A DNA stretch of 47,926 nucleotides from Ruminiclostridium cellobioparum DSM 1351 = ATCC 15832 (GCF_000621505.1 NZ_KK211291.1:1-47926); one strand, 5' to 3'; shown: positions 35,198 through 44,412, counted from the stretch's first letter. The notes: a model not told the origin generated them from the sequence alone. Made by a program: numbers and translations.

Positions 35198-35605
35198 ATG
35201 ATTACTTTAAAAAAAATGCAGCACATAGGTATTATCGTTCCGGATGCCGGGCTGTGCGCAAAATGGTATACAGAGCACTCGGGATTTAAAGAAAAAGCGG
35301 AATTCCATCATGAGGGCAGCCGGGTGAAATTTGTTTATTCCGCAGATACCGGTATTCTCTGTGAGCTGATCCAGCGTCCCAAGGGCAGTGATGATGCTCA
35401 AAGGGCACAGCTCACAGGGGGATGGATAGACCATATTGCCTATGAAGTTGAAGATATGGAAAAGGAATTTGAAACCGCTAAAGCTGAAAAGCTGGACATC
35501 ATTGAAGGTATTGTGGAAATTCCGGGGTTCTGGGAAGCCGGTTTTCAGTACTTCCTGGTGCGTTCACCGGGCGGAGAGAAAGTGGAATATTGCAAAGTGC
35601 TTTAA
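35198..35605 (+). CDS. VOC (glyoxalase/dioxygenase) family protein
   Basis: A 135-residue vicinal-oxygen-chelate protein with two beta-alpha-beta units. MQHIGIIVPD supplies the first metal-binding His, and GGWIDHIAYEVEDMEKEF supplies another. LVRSPGGEKVEYCKVL ends with the Glu ligand. VOC proteins include isomerases, epimerases, lyases and dioxygenases. It starts 13 bases after the permease and ends 32 bases before the isomerase-like gene, so it very probably acts on the imported sugar or a derivative, for example as an epimerase or anomerase. Confidence 0.85.
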   Translation: MITLKKMQHIGIIVPDAGLCAKWYTEHSGFKEKAEFHHEGSRVKFVYSADTGILCELIQRPKGSDDAQRAQLTGGWIDHIAYEVEDMEKEFETAKAEKLDIIEGIVEIPGFWEAGFQYFLVRSPGGEKVEYCKVL

Positions 35606-35637
35606 GAAATTACGAGATGGACGGAGGGATTTCCATT

Positions 35638-36957
35638 ATGAAAGCAAAAATAGTAGCCGTGAGATTTGAAAGTACCGATATCAAGGAGTTTGACAGGGTA
35701 TACGATGTGCTGAGGGAGCTTTATAAGAATGAAGCCGAGTTCCTGGACCCCGTGCTGATGGGGAACCCTTTACCCGAGGCCGACGCCATACTGCTGCCTG
35801 TCATGGCTGTGGATGTTTATACAAAAATAGATCGGATCAGGCAGGCGGTCAACATTCCCATTATTGTCATTACAACGGTATTTGGAGTCTCACTCATGTT
35901 TGACTGGGAATCGGTAGCCTACTTGAAGTCAAAAGGACTTGAGGTTTATAATCCCCATAGTATGGAGCTGGCAAAGACTATATTTAAAGCCTTTGCCCTG
36001 AAAAGGGAAATGAAAAAACAGAAATTCCTGATTTTTCAGGATACTCCGGGAGATGGACTGATTCCGGAACAGTTCAAAATATTCTACTGGTGGAATGATG
36101 AATGTACGCGGGATATAAAAGAGAAATTCGGCATTACCATAGTGAGAAAGCCATATATTGATCTATGCAACAAGGCAAAGGCCATTTCAGATGAGGCTGC
36201 GCGGATTGAAGTGAAGCGTTGGAATTTCCATAATCAGGTGCCCTATGAGCGTCCTTTGCTGGCCTCTGTAAAATTGTTCATGGCGTTGCGGGATGAGGTG
36301 GATAAGGAGGGGAATGTTGCGGGATGCGGTGTCAATTGCCTGAATGAAGCTTATGACAGTGATACCACACCGTGTCTTGCATGGAATCTTCTTTATCAGG
36401 ACCGCGGTGTAATGTGGGTGTGCGAAGGGGACACCTCCTCTCTTATGACTCAATACCTTATAGGTTCAACAATTGATTCTGCAATTCTTACTACAAACAT
36501 TTATCCGTTCCTGTCGGGAATGCCGGCCCTGTCCCATGAAAAAATACAGGAATTTCCCCGGGTAAGCGATCCCGACGACCATGCTCTGCTGGTACATTGC
36601 GGATATTTTGGCTGTCTGCCTCAAAAAGGTACGTCAAAATGGGTTCTGAGACCGCCGGTGCTTTCCTGGCTGGTTGGTGAGAATTCTACTGCTGTTGATG
36701 CGGAAGTGGAGAAGGGTCCTTTAACCTTATGCAAGCTTCATTCCACCTTCGGGAGTATAATGCTTGAAAAGGCCGTATTGGAAGAGTATGTGCAGTATCC
36801 CGGTTCGGACTGCCGCAACGGCGGACTGATAAGGGTAGAGGATGGCTACAGGCTGATGGAAAGGATTTATTCCCATCATGTTATTGTTGCTACAGGAAAA
36901 AGAAGCAATCAAATCAAGGCTGTTGCGCAGGTATTCCACATCAATGTTGATGAATAA
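35638..36957 (+). CDS. L-fucose/L-arabinose-isomerase-like protein of unknown function
   Basis: A 439-residue protein with the two-part layout of sugar isomerases: an N-terminal region with several Rossmann-like stretches (ADAILLPVMAVDVYTKIDRI) and a C-terminal part with WVCEGDTSSLMTQYLIGSTI. The latter matches the position of the metal-binding Glu/Asp motif (CEAD-like) of FucI/AraA relatives. ALLVHCGYFGCLP offers a further conserved His. It may isomerise or otherwise process the sugar brought in by the adjacent transporter. ATG 35638 follows GGAGGG; an upstream ATG-like frame from 35590 is inside the VOC gene. Fold assignment is moderately sure; reaction is not. Confidence 0.65.
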   Translation: MKAKIVAVRFESTDIKEFDRVYDVLRELYKNEAEFLDPVLMGNPLPEADAILLPVMAVDVYTKIDRIRQAVNIPIIVITTVFGVSLMFDWESVAYLKSKGLEVYNPHSMELAKTIFKAFALKREMKKQKFLIFQDTPGDGLIPEQFKIFYWWNDECTRDIKEKFGITIVRKPYIDLCNKAKAISDEAARIEVKRWNFHNQVPYERPLLASVKLFMALRDEVDKEGNVAGCGVNCLNEAYDSDTTPCLAWNLLYQDRGVMWVCEGDTSSLMTQYLIGSTIDSAILTTNIYPFLSGMPALSHEKIQEFPRVSDPDDHALLVHCGYFGCLPQKGTSKWVLRPPVLSWLVGENSTAVDAEVEKGPLTLCKLHSTFGSIMLEKAVLEEYVQYPGSDCRNGGLIRVEDGYRLMERIYSHHVIVATGKRSNQIKAVAQVFHINVDE

Positions 36958-37121
36958 TGAAAGTTTTTACTAGTTTACATAATACATATGTAATAAATAT
37001 TTACCCATCAATGGAGATAGTCGGCAGTGACTGATATTAAATTGAGAATATTCTTGAAACTACAAGAGAAAATAATAGATAATAATAAGAGATTCGAAAA
37101 TTTTTTAAGGAGGATGCTGCC

Positions 37122-37532
37122 ATGGAAAAACAGTCTGCCGAAAATACGAAATCCCCATCCCAACTCATAGACGAAAGAATTGAGGAACTGGGCGACTGGA
37201 GGGGCCAGATGCTCTCAAAGGTGAGAAACCTCATCAGACAGGCCGATCCGGAGGTGATGGAGGAGTGGAAGTGGAGGGGGACCCCGGTATGGTCTCTCGA
37301 CGGAATGATATGTACCGGCGAAACTTACAAGAGCATTGTGAAGCTGACTTTTGCCAAGGGAGCATCCCTTAACGATCCCACACATATGTTTAATTCCAGC
37401 CTGGAGGGTAACACCAGGAGGGCCATCGACTTCCACGAGGGAGACGAGGTGGATGAGGAGGCACTTACCGAGCTGGTCCGTGCCGCCATTGCCTTGAACA
37501 AGTCAGGCAGCAAGACATCCCGCAAGGGGTGA
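37122..37532 (+). CDS. DUF1801 domain protein
   Basis: A 136-residue protein of the DUF1801 (YdhG-like) fold. LIDERIEELGDWRGQMLSKVRNLI is the N-terminal helix, DPEVMEEWKWRGTPVWSLDGMICTGETYKS is the conserved core, and a C-terminal helical region follows. Members adopt a frataxin-like fold; some bind iron, others have no known role. GGAGG precedes ATG. A second DUF1801 protein follows 66 bases later. The C-terminus is basic (SGSKTSRKG). Confidence 0.75.
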   Translation: MEKQSAENTKSPSQLIDERIEELGDWRGQMLSKVRNLIRQADPEVMEEWKWRGTPVWSLDGMICTGETYKSIVKLTFAKGASLNDPTHMFNSSLEGNTRRAIDFHEGDEVDEEALTELVRAAIALNKSGSKTSRKG

Positions 37533-37598
37533 GCTTTCATTGCATAAGCCGACTGCCGGTATATTTGAACGCTTAATCCTTTTTGGAGGTGTTGAAAC

Positions 37599-37970
37599 AT
37601 GGAAGTTTTTGCAGAATATTTGTCACGTATTGATAACCCGCAGCACCGCGGCCGGATGGAAGAAGTTTTGAACTGGATAACCAAAAAATTTCCGGATTTA
37701 GTTCCTAAAATTGCGTGGAACCAGCCTATGTTTACAGATCACGGCACATTTATCATCGGTTTTAGTACAGCCAGGCAGCATTTGGCCGTTGCTCCTGAAA
37801 GGGCGGGCATCAATCGCTTTTCTAATGAAATTGTGCAGGCCGGATATAGTCACAGCAAGGAACTGGTACGTATTCCGTGGGATGGTCCGGTTGATTTAGC
37901 ATTACTTGAAAAAATAATCGAATTTAATATTTTGGATAAGGCAGGATGTTCCACCTTTTGGCGGAAATAA
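37599..37970 (+). CDS. DUF1801 / frataxin-like iron chaperone homologue
   Basis: A 123-residue protein close to Bacillus YdhG (Fra), a frataxin-like iron chaperone. The family core is [30 protein letters not shown], then [14 protein letters not shown] and [21 protein letters not shown]. It probably acts in the cytoplasm in iron handling or iron-sulfur assembly. TGGAGG precedes the ATG. It is adjacent to, but clearly diverged from, the other DUF1801 gene. A terminator follows directly. Confidence 0.78.
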   Translation: MEVFAEYLSRIDNPQHRGRMEEVLNWITKKFPDLVPKIAWNQPMFTDHGTFIIGFSTARQHLAVAPERAGINRFSNEIVQAGYSHSKELVRIPWDGPVDLALLEKIIEFNILDKAGCSTFWRK

Positions 37971-38002
37971 GGAAGAAGCCGTCAAGCTAAAAGTTATCAA
38001 AC

Positions 38003-38042
38003 AAAAATCCAGACCAAAAGCACTGATTTGGCCTGGATTTTT
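38003..38042 (+). terminator. Rho-independent terminator
   Basis: AAAAATCCAGACCAAA (38003-38018) pairs with TTTGGCCTGGATTTTT (38027-38042) with one mismatch; the stem ends in a T-run. It closes the DUF1801 pair. Positions 38043-38180 then hold nothing I recognise. Confidence 0.75.
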
Positions 38043-38185
38043 CATTTTTACAGATGACAGGATTTCCTAAGGATATCAAATGTTCTGCTGTTTCGAGCAC
38101 CCGGCATACCGCAGGTTCAACCGGTACAAATTCCCGTTCGCCCCAGGGTCTTTAACTGAGCTAAGTACCAAACACAGCCAGCGGT

Positions 38186-38193
38186 CATATAAT
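38186..38193 (+). promoter_or_regulatory. Sporulation-type -10 box ahead of the collagen-like gene
   Basis: CATATAAT fits the mother-cell sigma-E -10 pattern (CATAYANT) and partly sigma-K (CATA...). No sigma-A -35 is present at the right distance, and the sigma-E/K -35 is too weakly defined to confirm. AGGAGGTG at about 38240-38247 then serves the start at 38259. The sporulation assignment is inference. Confidence 0.35.
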
Positions 38194-38258
38194 GTTAAAG
38201 AGCATGTATACATTACAGCATGCTATACCCATAACTTTCAGGAGGTGAAAATTCAAAA

Positions 38259-38891
38259 ATGGCTGAATTGATCGTAAACGGCGGCTTTGAGACAGGCTCA
38301 TTTCCTCCCTGGCTTGTGGACAATGCAAGTATTACTTCCCTGTATAAGCACTCCGGAAACTTTTCCGCACTGCTTCAAAGTGGTATTTCAGTAATATATC
38401 AAATTGTACAAGGAGATTTCAGCAGCAGTAGCAGCTTTTCCGCATATCTCGGGAAAATAGGGGCTTTGCCCAACCCGCTTACAACAATCACTATTTCATA
38501 TTTTAATGCATCTTTTAGCTTTCTTGGACTGGGATTGGTAATAAGTATCCCTCCAAACACTCTTCCCGATGCATCCCTGGGTAATTGGCAGCTTTTTACC
38601 GGAACTGCTGTTCCGGCTCCTCCAGGGACAACAATGGCAATAGTATCAATTAGCAAACAGGGTGATCCCGGCACAGCTAATGTGGTTGTGGATGATGTAT
38701 CCTTAATGTCCGGAGGTGTGGTTCCGACGGGGCCGACAGGAGTTACAGGTCCTACGGGTCCAACCGGCCCCACAGGTGCCACCGGAGCAACCGGACCGGC
38801 GGGTCCAACGGGTGCCACCGGAGCGTTTATATTAGGAAAACAAACTGATTTTCAAATATGGTCACCTAAATCGCGTTTGAATGATTATTGA
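38259..38891 (+). CDS. Collagen-like spore-surface-type protein, 5' part, interrupted by an element
   Basis: The N-terminal 155 residues begin MAELIVNGGFETGSFPPWLV and form a beta-rich domain like the NTTRR-F1 domain, which in Firmicutes precedes repetitive collagen-like regions. It ends TANVVVDDVSLMSGG. Gly-X-Y triplets follow (PTGPTGVTGPTGPTGPTGAT style) and are cut after codon GCG at 38823-38825. The last 21 codons (FILGKQTDFQIW and on) are read-through into the inserted element, stopping at 38891. Proteins of this kind sit on the exosporium or outer spore surface. The same Gly-X-Y coding resumes at 47829. AGGAGGTG precedes ATG. Confidence 0.8.
   Translation: MAELIVNGGFETGSFPPWLVDNASITSLYKHSGNFSALLQSGISVIYQIVQGDFSSSSSFSAYLGKIGALPNPLTTITISYFNASFSFLGLGLVISIPPNTLPDASLGNWQLFTGTAVPAPPGTTMAIVSISKQGDPGTANVVVDDVSLMSGGVVPTGPTGVTGPTGPTGPTGATGATGPAGPTGATGAFILGKQTDFQIWSPKSRLNDY
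38824..38840. other. Left attachment junction (attL)
   Basis: Host sequence CACCGGAG is followed by the shared CG (38824-38825) and the element arm TTTATATTAGGAAA (38826-38839). The arm is the exact reverse complement of the right-end arm at 47814-47827. Confidence 0.75.
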
Positions 38892-40545
38892 CTTCAATGT
38901 ATTCCGCAACTCTGCGGTACTCGTTGGTAAATTTCAACTTGACGCTGATATTGCCATTTTCGAACACCTTGATTGTTTTAACAAATTCAATCAAAATATC
39001 CCTTGTCAGTTTGTCGATATTTTCATACTTCCGAAAGGATGCTAAAAATGGGTTTTCCGCATCAGTCCCATTTTCAAGTTCCGCCTTTTCCTCTTGCAGA
39101 TTGCGTATGACCTCATTAATGGTTTCTATTTGACGTTCATAAGCTTCCTTCATCTGGAGATAATCCTTATGAGTAAGTTCGCCGTCTTTCCAGTCCTGAT
39201 AAATGCTTTGCCTGTAGTGTGAAATCCTGGAAAGCTCTTTTTCTTTTGCCGCTATCAATTCATTCAGCCGGATAGACTGGCTTTTTTGCGGCGGAGCCGT
39301 ATTAATCCGTGAAACAATGTCAGAAAAGGATACCGCAATGTAAACCTGCTGCCGGATTGCATACAATACAGCCTGTTCTAAATGGCCGTGCTTAATCGTA
39401 TGTTTGGTACAGGCTGTTTTTGACTGGTCTTTGTAGGTGCGGCAATGGTAATATACATTTCCTCTGACCCTGCTTCGCGTCATAGCTTTGCCGCAATCCG
39501 CACAGCGGAGAAATCCGCTGAATAGGTACAGCGTTTTTTCTCTCGGTGCGGTACGGGTATCTTTTTTCAAGAGCTCCTGTACATGGGCAAAATCTTCACG
39601 GCTGATGAGAGGTTCATGGGTATTCTCTACAATAAACCATTCATCTTCCGGGACGGTTTCCTGCACATGTATTTTATAGCTCTTAATGCGGTAACGGCCC
39701 TGAACCATATCACCCACATAAATGCGGTTTTTTAGTATGTTACTGACCGTCATTGCACACCACAAAGGATTGTCGCCCTTGGCGCTCGGATTTTTATATT
39801 TCATGCCTTTGTTCTTCTTATAAGCCGACGGGCATAAAATACCGCTTTCATTCAGCTTGTGTACAATGGCATTTTTACTCATGCCCTCCAAGAACCAGGC
39901 AAAAATGCTTTTGACATTTTCTGCAGCTTCTCCGTCAATGACAAGAGCATTTTTATCCTCCGGGTCTTTCTGATAGCCGTAAGCTGCAAAAGAGCCAATA
40001 TGCAAGCCTTTTTCCCGCTTCTTGTCAAAGGTTCTCCTGACGCTTTCCGAAGTACCTCTGGCGTGTTCCTCGTTTAGAACTCCTTGAACCGGAACTGCTA
40101 TATTTTGAGCGTTTTGCGGGTCTTTGTAAGTATCAATGGGCTGCTGGTAAAGAGAGATAAACCGCACATTATTTCTTGGAAACCAATCGCCAAGATAGTA
40201 GCTCTGATCGCCATTGTTGCGAAAACTCCGGGCAAGGTTCTTGACAACTACACAGTTGATTTTACCCTTTTGAATATCTGTTAACAGCCTCTGGAAGTTT
40301 TCGCGTTCTTCGTCCGTCGTACCGCTCACGCCATCATCAACATATTCTCCGACAAAAATGTATTCGTCGCCGTCGTCCTGCTGTTCAAGGAAGTCTGTCA
40401 AAATAAGTCTTTGGTTGGTAATGCTTTCCGATTCGTCTTTTCCACGCTTATCTTCACGCGATAAACGGATATAAAGCCCTGCATACCATACCCTTTTTTT
40501 GTTTGTGACTTTAACGATATTTTGCCTGTTGGCTGCTCTTGCCAT
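38866..40545 (-). CDS. Large serine recombinase
   Basis: A 559-residue site-specific recombinase of the large serine type (TnpX/TndX-like). The resolvase domain spans residues 20-165, with catalytic Ser29 in YIRLSREDK and the Arg motif NLARSFRN. A recombinase domain (GYQKDPEDKNALVIDGEAAENVKSIF) comes next, then a zinc ribbon (Cys348, Cys351, Cys368, Cys379), then a coiled-coil stretch around residues 410-490 (ELIAAKEKELSRISHYRQ). It should integrate and excise the element by recombining attB and attP. Its stop codon is only about 40 bases from the left junction. The AAAGGAGG ribosome site precedes the ATG. Confidence 0.93.
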   Translation of the reverse strand: MARAANRQNIVKVTNKKRVWYAGLYIRLSREDKRGKDESESITNQRLILTDFLEQQDDGDEYIFVGEYVDDGVSGTTDEERENFQRLLTDIQKGKINCVVVKNLARSFRNNGDQSYYLGDWFPRNNVRFISLYQQPIDTYKDPQNAQNIAVPVQGVLNEEHARGTSESVRRTFDKKREKGLHIGSFAAYGYQKDPEDKNALVIDGEAAENVKSIFAWFLEGMSKNAIVHKLNESGILCPSAYKKNKGMKYKNPSAKGDNPLWCAMTVSNILKNRIYVGDMVQGRYRIKSYKIHVQETVPEDEWFIVENTHEPLISREDFAHVQELLKKDTRTAPREKTLYLFSGFLRCADCGKAMTRSRVRGNVYYHCRTYKDQSKTACTKHTIKHGHLEQAVLYAIRQQVYIAVSFSDIVSRINTAPPQKSQSIRLNELIAAKEKELSRISHYRQSIYQDWKDGELTHKDYLQMKEAYERQIETINEVIRNLQEEKAELENGTDAENPFLASFRKYENIDKLTRDILIEFVKTIKVFENGNISVKLKFTNEYRRVAEYIEVNNHSNAI

Positions 40546-40618
40546 GTGTCCTCCTTTCTATTACATTACACCCATACCATGTCATCCCGGAGTAATGTGA
40601 ACAAGGTTGAAATGCGCA

Positions 40619-40882
40619 TTATAAGCCGCTTTTCTTGCGTATCATAAAGTTTGTGAGTAGATCTTGAAGGGGTAGGGCAGTATCGTCAAATTCAAGTTTT
40701 ACTCCTACTTCGCCACACCTGAAACACAAGGGATTTTTCAGCTTTTCCAAAACATAAGCCGGCCGTTTTTCTTTCGGAAGGGAATTATCAAACTCCAGCG
40801 TACTTATATCAAACAGCTTTCCTATATCAACCGTTTCCATATTTACGTTCATAAAACTATCAATCATTGCGGAAGTAATCAT
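40619..40882 (-). CDS. Small conserved mobile-element protein
   Basis: An 87-residue acidic protein with a good ribosome site (AAAGGAG, eight bases before ATG). It has a single CFRCGEVGVKLEF segment and a VDIGKLFDISTLEFDNSLPKEKR stretch. Small proteins of this kind are commonly found directly upstream of serine recombinases in Firmicute elements. I do not know its role; a recombination directionality factor or an element-maintenance protein are possibilities only. It is co-directional with the recombinase, 73 bases away. Confidence 0.6.
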   Translation of the reverse strand: MITSAMIDSFMNVNMETVDIGKLFDISTLEFDNSLPKEKRPAYVLEKLKNPLCFRCGEVGVKLEFDDTALPLQDLLTNFMIRKKSGL

Positions 40883-40940
40883 TCATCATGCTCCTTTAAT
40901 GGCATGATTCAATATATGCGCTTTCCGGTTGTCATGTGAG

Positions 40941-40991
40941 AAATACAAACAGCCACCACTTTATAAGCGAAAGTGATGGCTGTTTGTATTT
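40941..40991 (-). terminator. Hairpin terminator after rph; copy 1 of a direct repeat
   Basis: Two 22-base arms (40941-40962, 40970-40991) are complementary at all but one place. That place is a C/A mismatch on the plus strand but a G-U pair in minus-strand RNA, which indicates use by minus-strand transcripts. It is part of a repeat of about 75 bp (40938-41014) found again at 44502-44578 in the same orientation. Confidence 0.7.
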
Positions 40992-41095
40992 CCTCGCACT
41001 TCAGGACAAGTGGATCTCTGCGGCCCCGTCCAAAATCTGTAACAGGGCGTCCCCCGGTGCACTTCTTCCGGATTCTAAAATATCGTCCCGGCATC

Positions 41096-42919
41096 TTATA
41101 GTATTTCTACATATCCTTCCGAACCATTTATACGAATTCTTTGCCCATCTTTAATCAGCCTTGTGGCGTTTTCAACGCCCACGACCGCAGGCAGGCCGTA
41201 TTCTCTGGCAACTACGGAGCCGTGTGTCATAATTCCGCCCACTTCCGCCACTAATCCGCTAATGGATACGAAAACCGGCGTCCAGCTTGGGTCTGTGAAT
41301 CTTGTCACTAAAATGTCACCTTTTGATAGCTCTGCATCCTCCAGCCGGAGTATAACACGAGCGCGGCCTTCCACAACCCCCGACGACGCAGGTATCCCAA
41401 GGAGCGCCCCTTTTGGTGCCTTTCCCGAGTCGTATTCGCCTGAGATTATTTCGCCTTCGGAAGTCATCAGCCTCGGTGGCGTCAGTTTTTCGTAAACTTC
41501 AAACTCCTCTTCTCGCTTCAGTATTTTGTTATAATCAAATGTTTTCGTCCGGGCGGCCTCCCGCAGTTCCTCAAAAGACAGGTAATAAATATCCTCCCTC
41601 TTGCGGAAAGTCCCGCATTGAACCAACTTTTCGGCCTCCCGCAGTAGGGCCTGTTTGACTATCCAGTAGCGCCAAACCATGACGTACTTGGGATACTCCC
41701 GGTAGCCGATGAAGCTGCGTATGCGGCTAATCATTTTTTCCGCTTTTTTCGCCTTACCCTTGGAAAGGCGTCTTAGAATTTCCCGCCGTTTTTCCTCGGC
41801 TTCTTTCAGTCCCCGTTCAAATATCTCTTTATGTGTGCCTGGCGTGAAATTTTCGATATTGCTCAGAATCATCGGGGCTAGCGCGGACGGCTCCTCTATC
41901 CAGCGCGGCTTTGTGATGTCTATCTCACCGGAGCAGCGCACACCGTATTTTGCTAAAAATTCCCGCATGGCTTTGCTTACGGCCTCGCCGCCCTCCAATT
42001 TGCCAAGATCATTAAAAAACACGTCCGCACCCTCAGGTTTCACTGTTTTTAGGTATTCCGCCGCCGCCGGATACTGTCTCACCACATCTGAAACATCCAG
42101 CAGTTCAAGTCCCATCTCACCCGCTACATTGTTCGGTGCGGACTGTGTCAGCGTGTCCGCAACACCTTTCTCGCCGAGCCATTTCTCCACGTTTTTGTTG
42201 ACCCAGCTCACCGCGAGGGCCCCGGTCCAGACAGAACCCAAACCCTGAGGGTCGCCGATCACCTTGATAAGCTGTTTCAATTCCATATCAGCCGCGGCAA
42301 AAAGCTCATCGCCGGAAAGCGCAGCGAACTTTTTCTCAAGCTCCTTTATGGCCGCCTCATTTTTCCTCATCAAAGCGGGGACTACGCCCACGTCAACCGA
42401 CCGATAGATTTTTATGAACTGCGTGACCAACGCCCACGAAAAATACCCCGACCCCATGCTAAGAAACCGCTTGCCTCGCGAAAGCGATTTTATGAACTCT
42501 TTCCGCTTGGTTAAGTTTTTTAGCGCGCTGTTGATCAGCGGGTCGACTTTCCCCATTGCCGCCACCGCAAGCGTCCGCCCGAAAGTTGATGCCATATCAT
42601 GAGAGAGATCCATGAAAAGCCTGCCTCCTGCTTGGATCATCAACGTCCCGTCGCCCCCGCTGTACTGGAAGCAGGAAAGCCCCAGCGGCTTCATGGCATC
42701 TGTCATCATCTGCTGGTGCCCGAACGACATATACACATGGTTTTTCCCATCCTGCACGTCCGGTATTGGATATAAGGTGGTGATGGGACGGCTCTGGACG
42801 ATAAAGAATTTATTTTCATACAGACACCATTCGATATCCTGCGGACGGCTGAAATAGCCCTCAATCGTTCTGCCCAAGCGTTCAAGCTGTATAATTTGTT
42901 CATCTGTCAGCGTCTGCAT
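41096..42919 (-). pseudogene. rph: Rifampin phosphotransferase, C-terminal fragment
   Basis: The open frame gives 607 residues, corresponding to the end of the ATP-grasp domain, the rifampin-binding domain and the swivelling His domain of Rph. The opening segment with DIEWCLYENKFFIVQSRPITT holds late ATP-binding residues of the N-terminal domain. Further motifs are SAPNNVAGEMGLELLDVSDV, FIGYREYPKYVMVWRY and PSWTPVFVSISGLVAEVGG. The catalytic His is at about residue 566 in GGIMTHGSVVAREYG. Rph transfers the beta-phosphate of ATP to rifampin C21 hydroxyl. The reading frame continues the upstream fragment after a frameshift at 42965-42973. The frame's first ATG lacks a well-placed ribosome site. 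The frame is otherwise intact. Confidence 0.85.
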
Positions 42920-42966
42920 ATTCTGACGGCCGGCTTCGACTTTTTTCTCCTCCGTACCACCTTCTT

Positions 42967-43719
42967 TTAAAAAGCATAGATTGCCAGATTCTTTGTGGAG
43001 ATATTCTTATCAATGATCCTGCCGTCACGCACCTTGTAATTATCTGCGTTTACGAGACCGGAAACCAAGGCTTCACCAAGCCCGAAGCTTGCATCAATGG
43101 ACGTGACCTTCCTGTTCATCGTGATAGGGTCAGCTGTGAACATGATTCCTGCCGCCTGCGGAAAAACCATCTTCTGGATGACGACAGACAGGAAAATATT
43201 GTTGTGGTCAAAGCTATTTTGCAGCCTATAAATCACCGCCCGGTCGGTAAAAAGCGATGCCCAGCACCTGCTGATATGTCTCAGGATTGCGTCCTTTCCT
43301 ATAATGTTCAGATACGTATCCTGCTGGCCTGCAAAGGAGGCCGTGGCCAAATCCTCCGCCGTGGCGCTGGAACGCACGGCATAGGCATTTCTTTCACCAA
43401 GCTGTGCAAGTTGACGGGTAATCTCATTATCGATGTCTTTTGGAATAGCAATTCCTTCGATGACCTTGCGGATTTTGGCGCTGATTTCACCAATACCTTC
43501 CCGGTTGTCTGCTTTTAGAAGGGACAACTGATCCAGCAAGGAATTAAATTCCTCGTTATTCCCGATAATTTCTTGATATGCTTCGGTAGTAACGCAAAAG
43601 CCTTCTGGCACTTGAATTCCCTTAATCCTGGATAATTCCCCCAGGTTGGCGCCTTTGCCCCCGGCTATCGAAAGCTTGGTTTTATCAATTTCCTGAAAAC
43701 CAAGTACATATGAATTCAT
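42967..43719 (-). pseudogene. rph: Rifampin phosphotransferase, N-terminal fragment
   Basis: A 250-residue frame matching the first part of the Rph ATP-grasp domain: YVLGFQEIDKTKLSIAGGKG, PEGFCVTTEAY, AVRSSATAEDLATASFAGQ, MVFPQAAGIMFTADPITMNRK and SFGLGEALVSGLVNADNY. It ends at a TAA created in a run of T5A4 on the coding strand. In the shifted frame KEGGTEEKKVEAGRQN then leads straight into the second fragment, so one gene of about 870 codons has been split by a small indel. ATG 43719 follows AAAGGAG. Without frameshifting the product lacks part of its ATP site and all of the rifampin and His domains. Confidence 0.85.
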
Positions 43720-43771
43720 ACATATTCTCCTTTCTATAATAAAAAACACTTTTGAGCAAATAGACTATACG

Positions 43772-44389
43772 TTATAGGTTTTTCTCCTTGTAAAAATTCC
43801 TTTTAAACAGATCTATATATTCATCAAATTCTTCGCATAAAGCGTCAAGATCAATCCCTGTTTTAGGCATTTTGCATAAATACCCGTCAGTAAGCAAAGT
43901 CAGCATTTTCATGACCAGTTTTGGATCAATATCATCCTTGAATTTTGATGCGTCGATGCCTTCAAAAGCAACTTTGTTTCTCAAATTTTCACCTTCACTA
44001 TCTGCAAGAATAGCTTTTATGTCCGATTTAACTTCATCATCATTTTCAAAATACACACTGTCCAAAAAGGAAAGGATGGCAGGGTGTTTTTTCATAACTG
44101 AAATTTCAATGCCGGCTGCAAGCTTAATTCTGTCAAAAAAATCAGTAACAGCATTATCAAACTTTTCATTGATTTCATTCATGAAAATATGGGTGCATAA
44201 ATTGATCAGGTATAAATATAAAGATTTTTTTGTGCCGAAGTAATGAAATACCAATGCTTTTGAAACCCCAGCTGCAATGGCAATATCGCTTACAGATGCT
44301 TTTTTGTAGCCGTTAGTGCCAAAGCATACAAGGGCGGCGTCAATTATTATATTTTGCTTCTCTACGGGTAAACTTGAAAACTTCTCCAT
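43772..44389 (-). CDS. TetR family regulator, probable repressor of rph
   Basis: A 205-residue TetR protein. The N-terminal helix-turn-helix is CFGTNGYKKASVSDIAIAAGVSKALVFHYFGTKKSLYLYL. The rest is an all-helical ligand and dimer domain with no recognisable ligand signature. It lies 53 bases ahead of rph on the same strand, and its promoter is covered by two 17-bp operator copies, so it likely controls itself and rph together. GAGGTGAG precedes the ATG. A ligand such as rifampin or a related antibiotic is an attractive guess but unproven. Confidence 0.88.
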   Translation of the reverse strand: MEKFSSLPVEKQNIIIDAALVCFGTNGYKKASVSDIAIAAGVSKALVFHYFGTKKSLYLYLINLCTHIFMNEINEKFDNAVTDFFDRIKLAAGIEISVMKKHPAILSFLDSVYFENDDEVKSDIKAILADSEGENLRNKVAFEGIDASKFKDDIDPKLVMKMLTLLTDGYLCKMPKTGIDLDALCEEFDEYIDLFKRNFYKEKNL

Positions 44390-44412
44390 AAAGACTCACC
44401 TCTTTAATGTAA

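Noticed and set aside
38399-38818. Antisense open frame with many Pro and Val residues
   Set aside because: It is the complementary strand of the Gly-X-Y repeats and has no ribosome site.
38720-38825. Short tandem repeats that could suggest a CRISPR array
   Set aside because: The periodicity is 9 bases and codes for Gly-X-Y triplets in frame; there are no spacers of constant length.
42965-42973. Programmed -1 frameshift in rph
   Set aside because: The tract does not fit the X XXY YYZ pattern in the reading frame and other Rph genes are single frames, so an indel or sequence error is more likely; kept only as an alternative.
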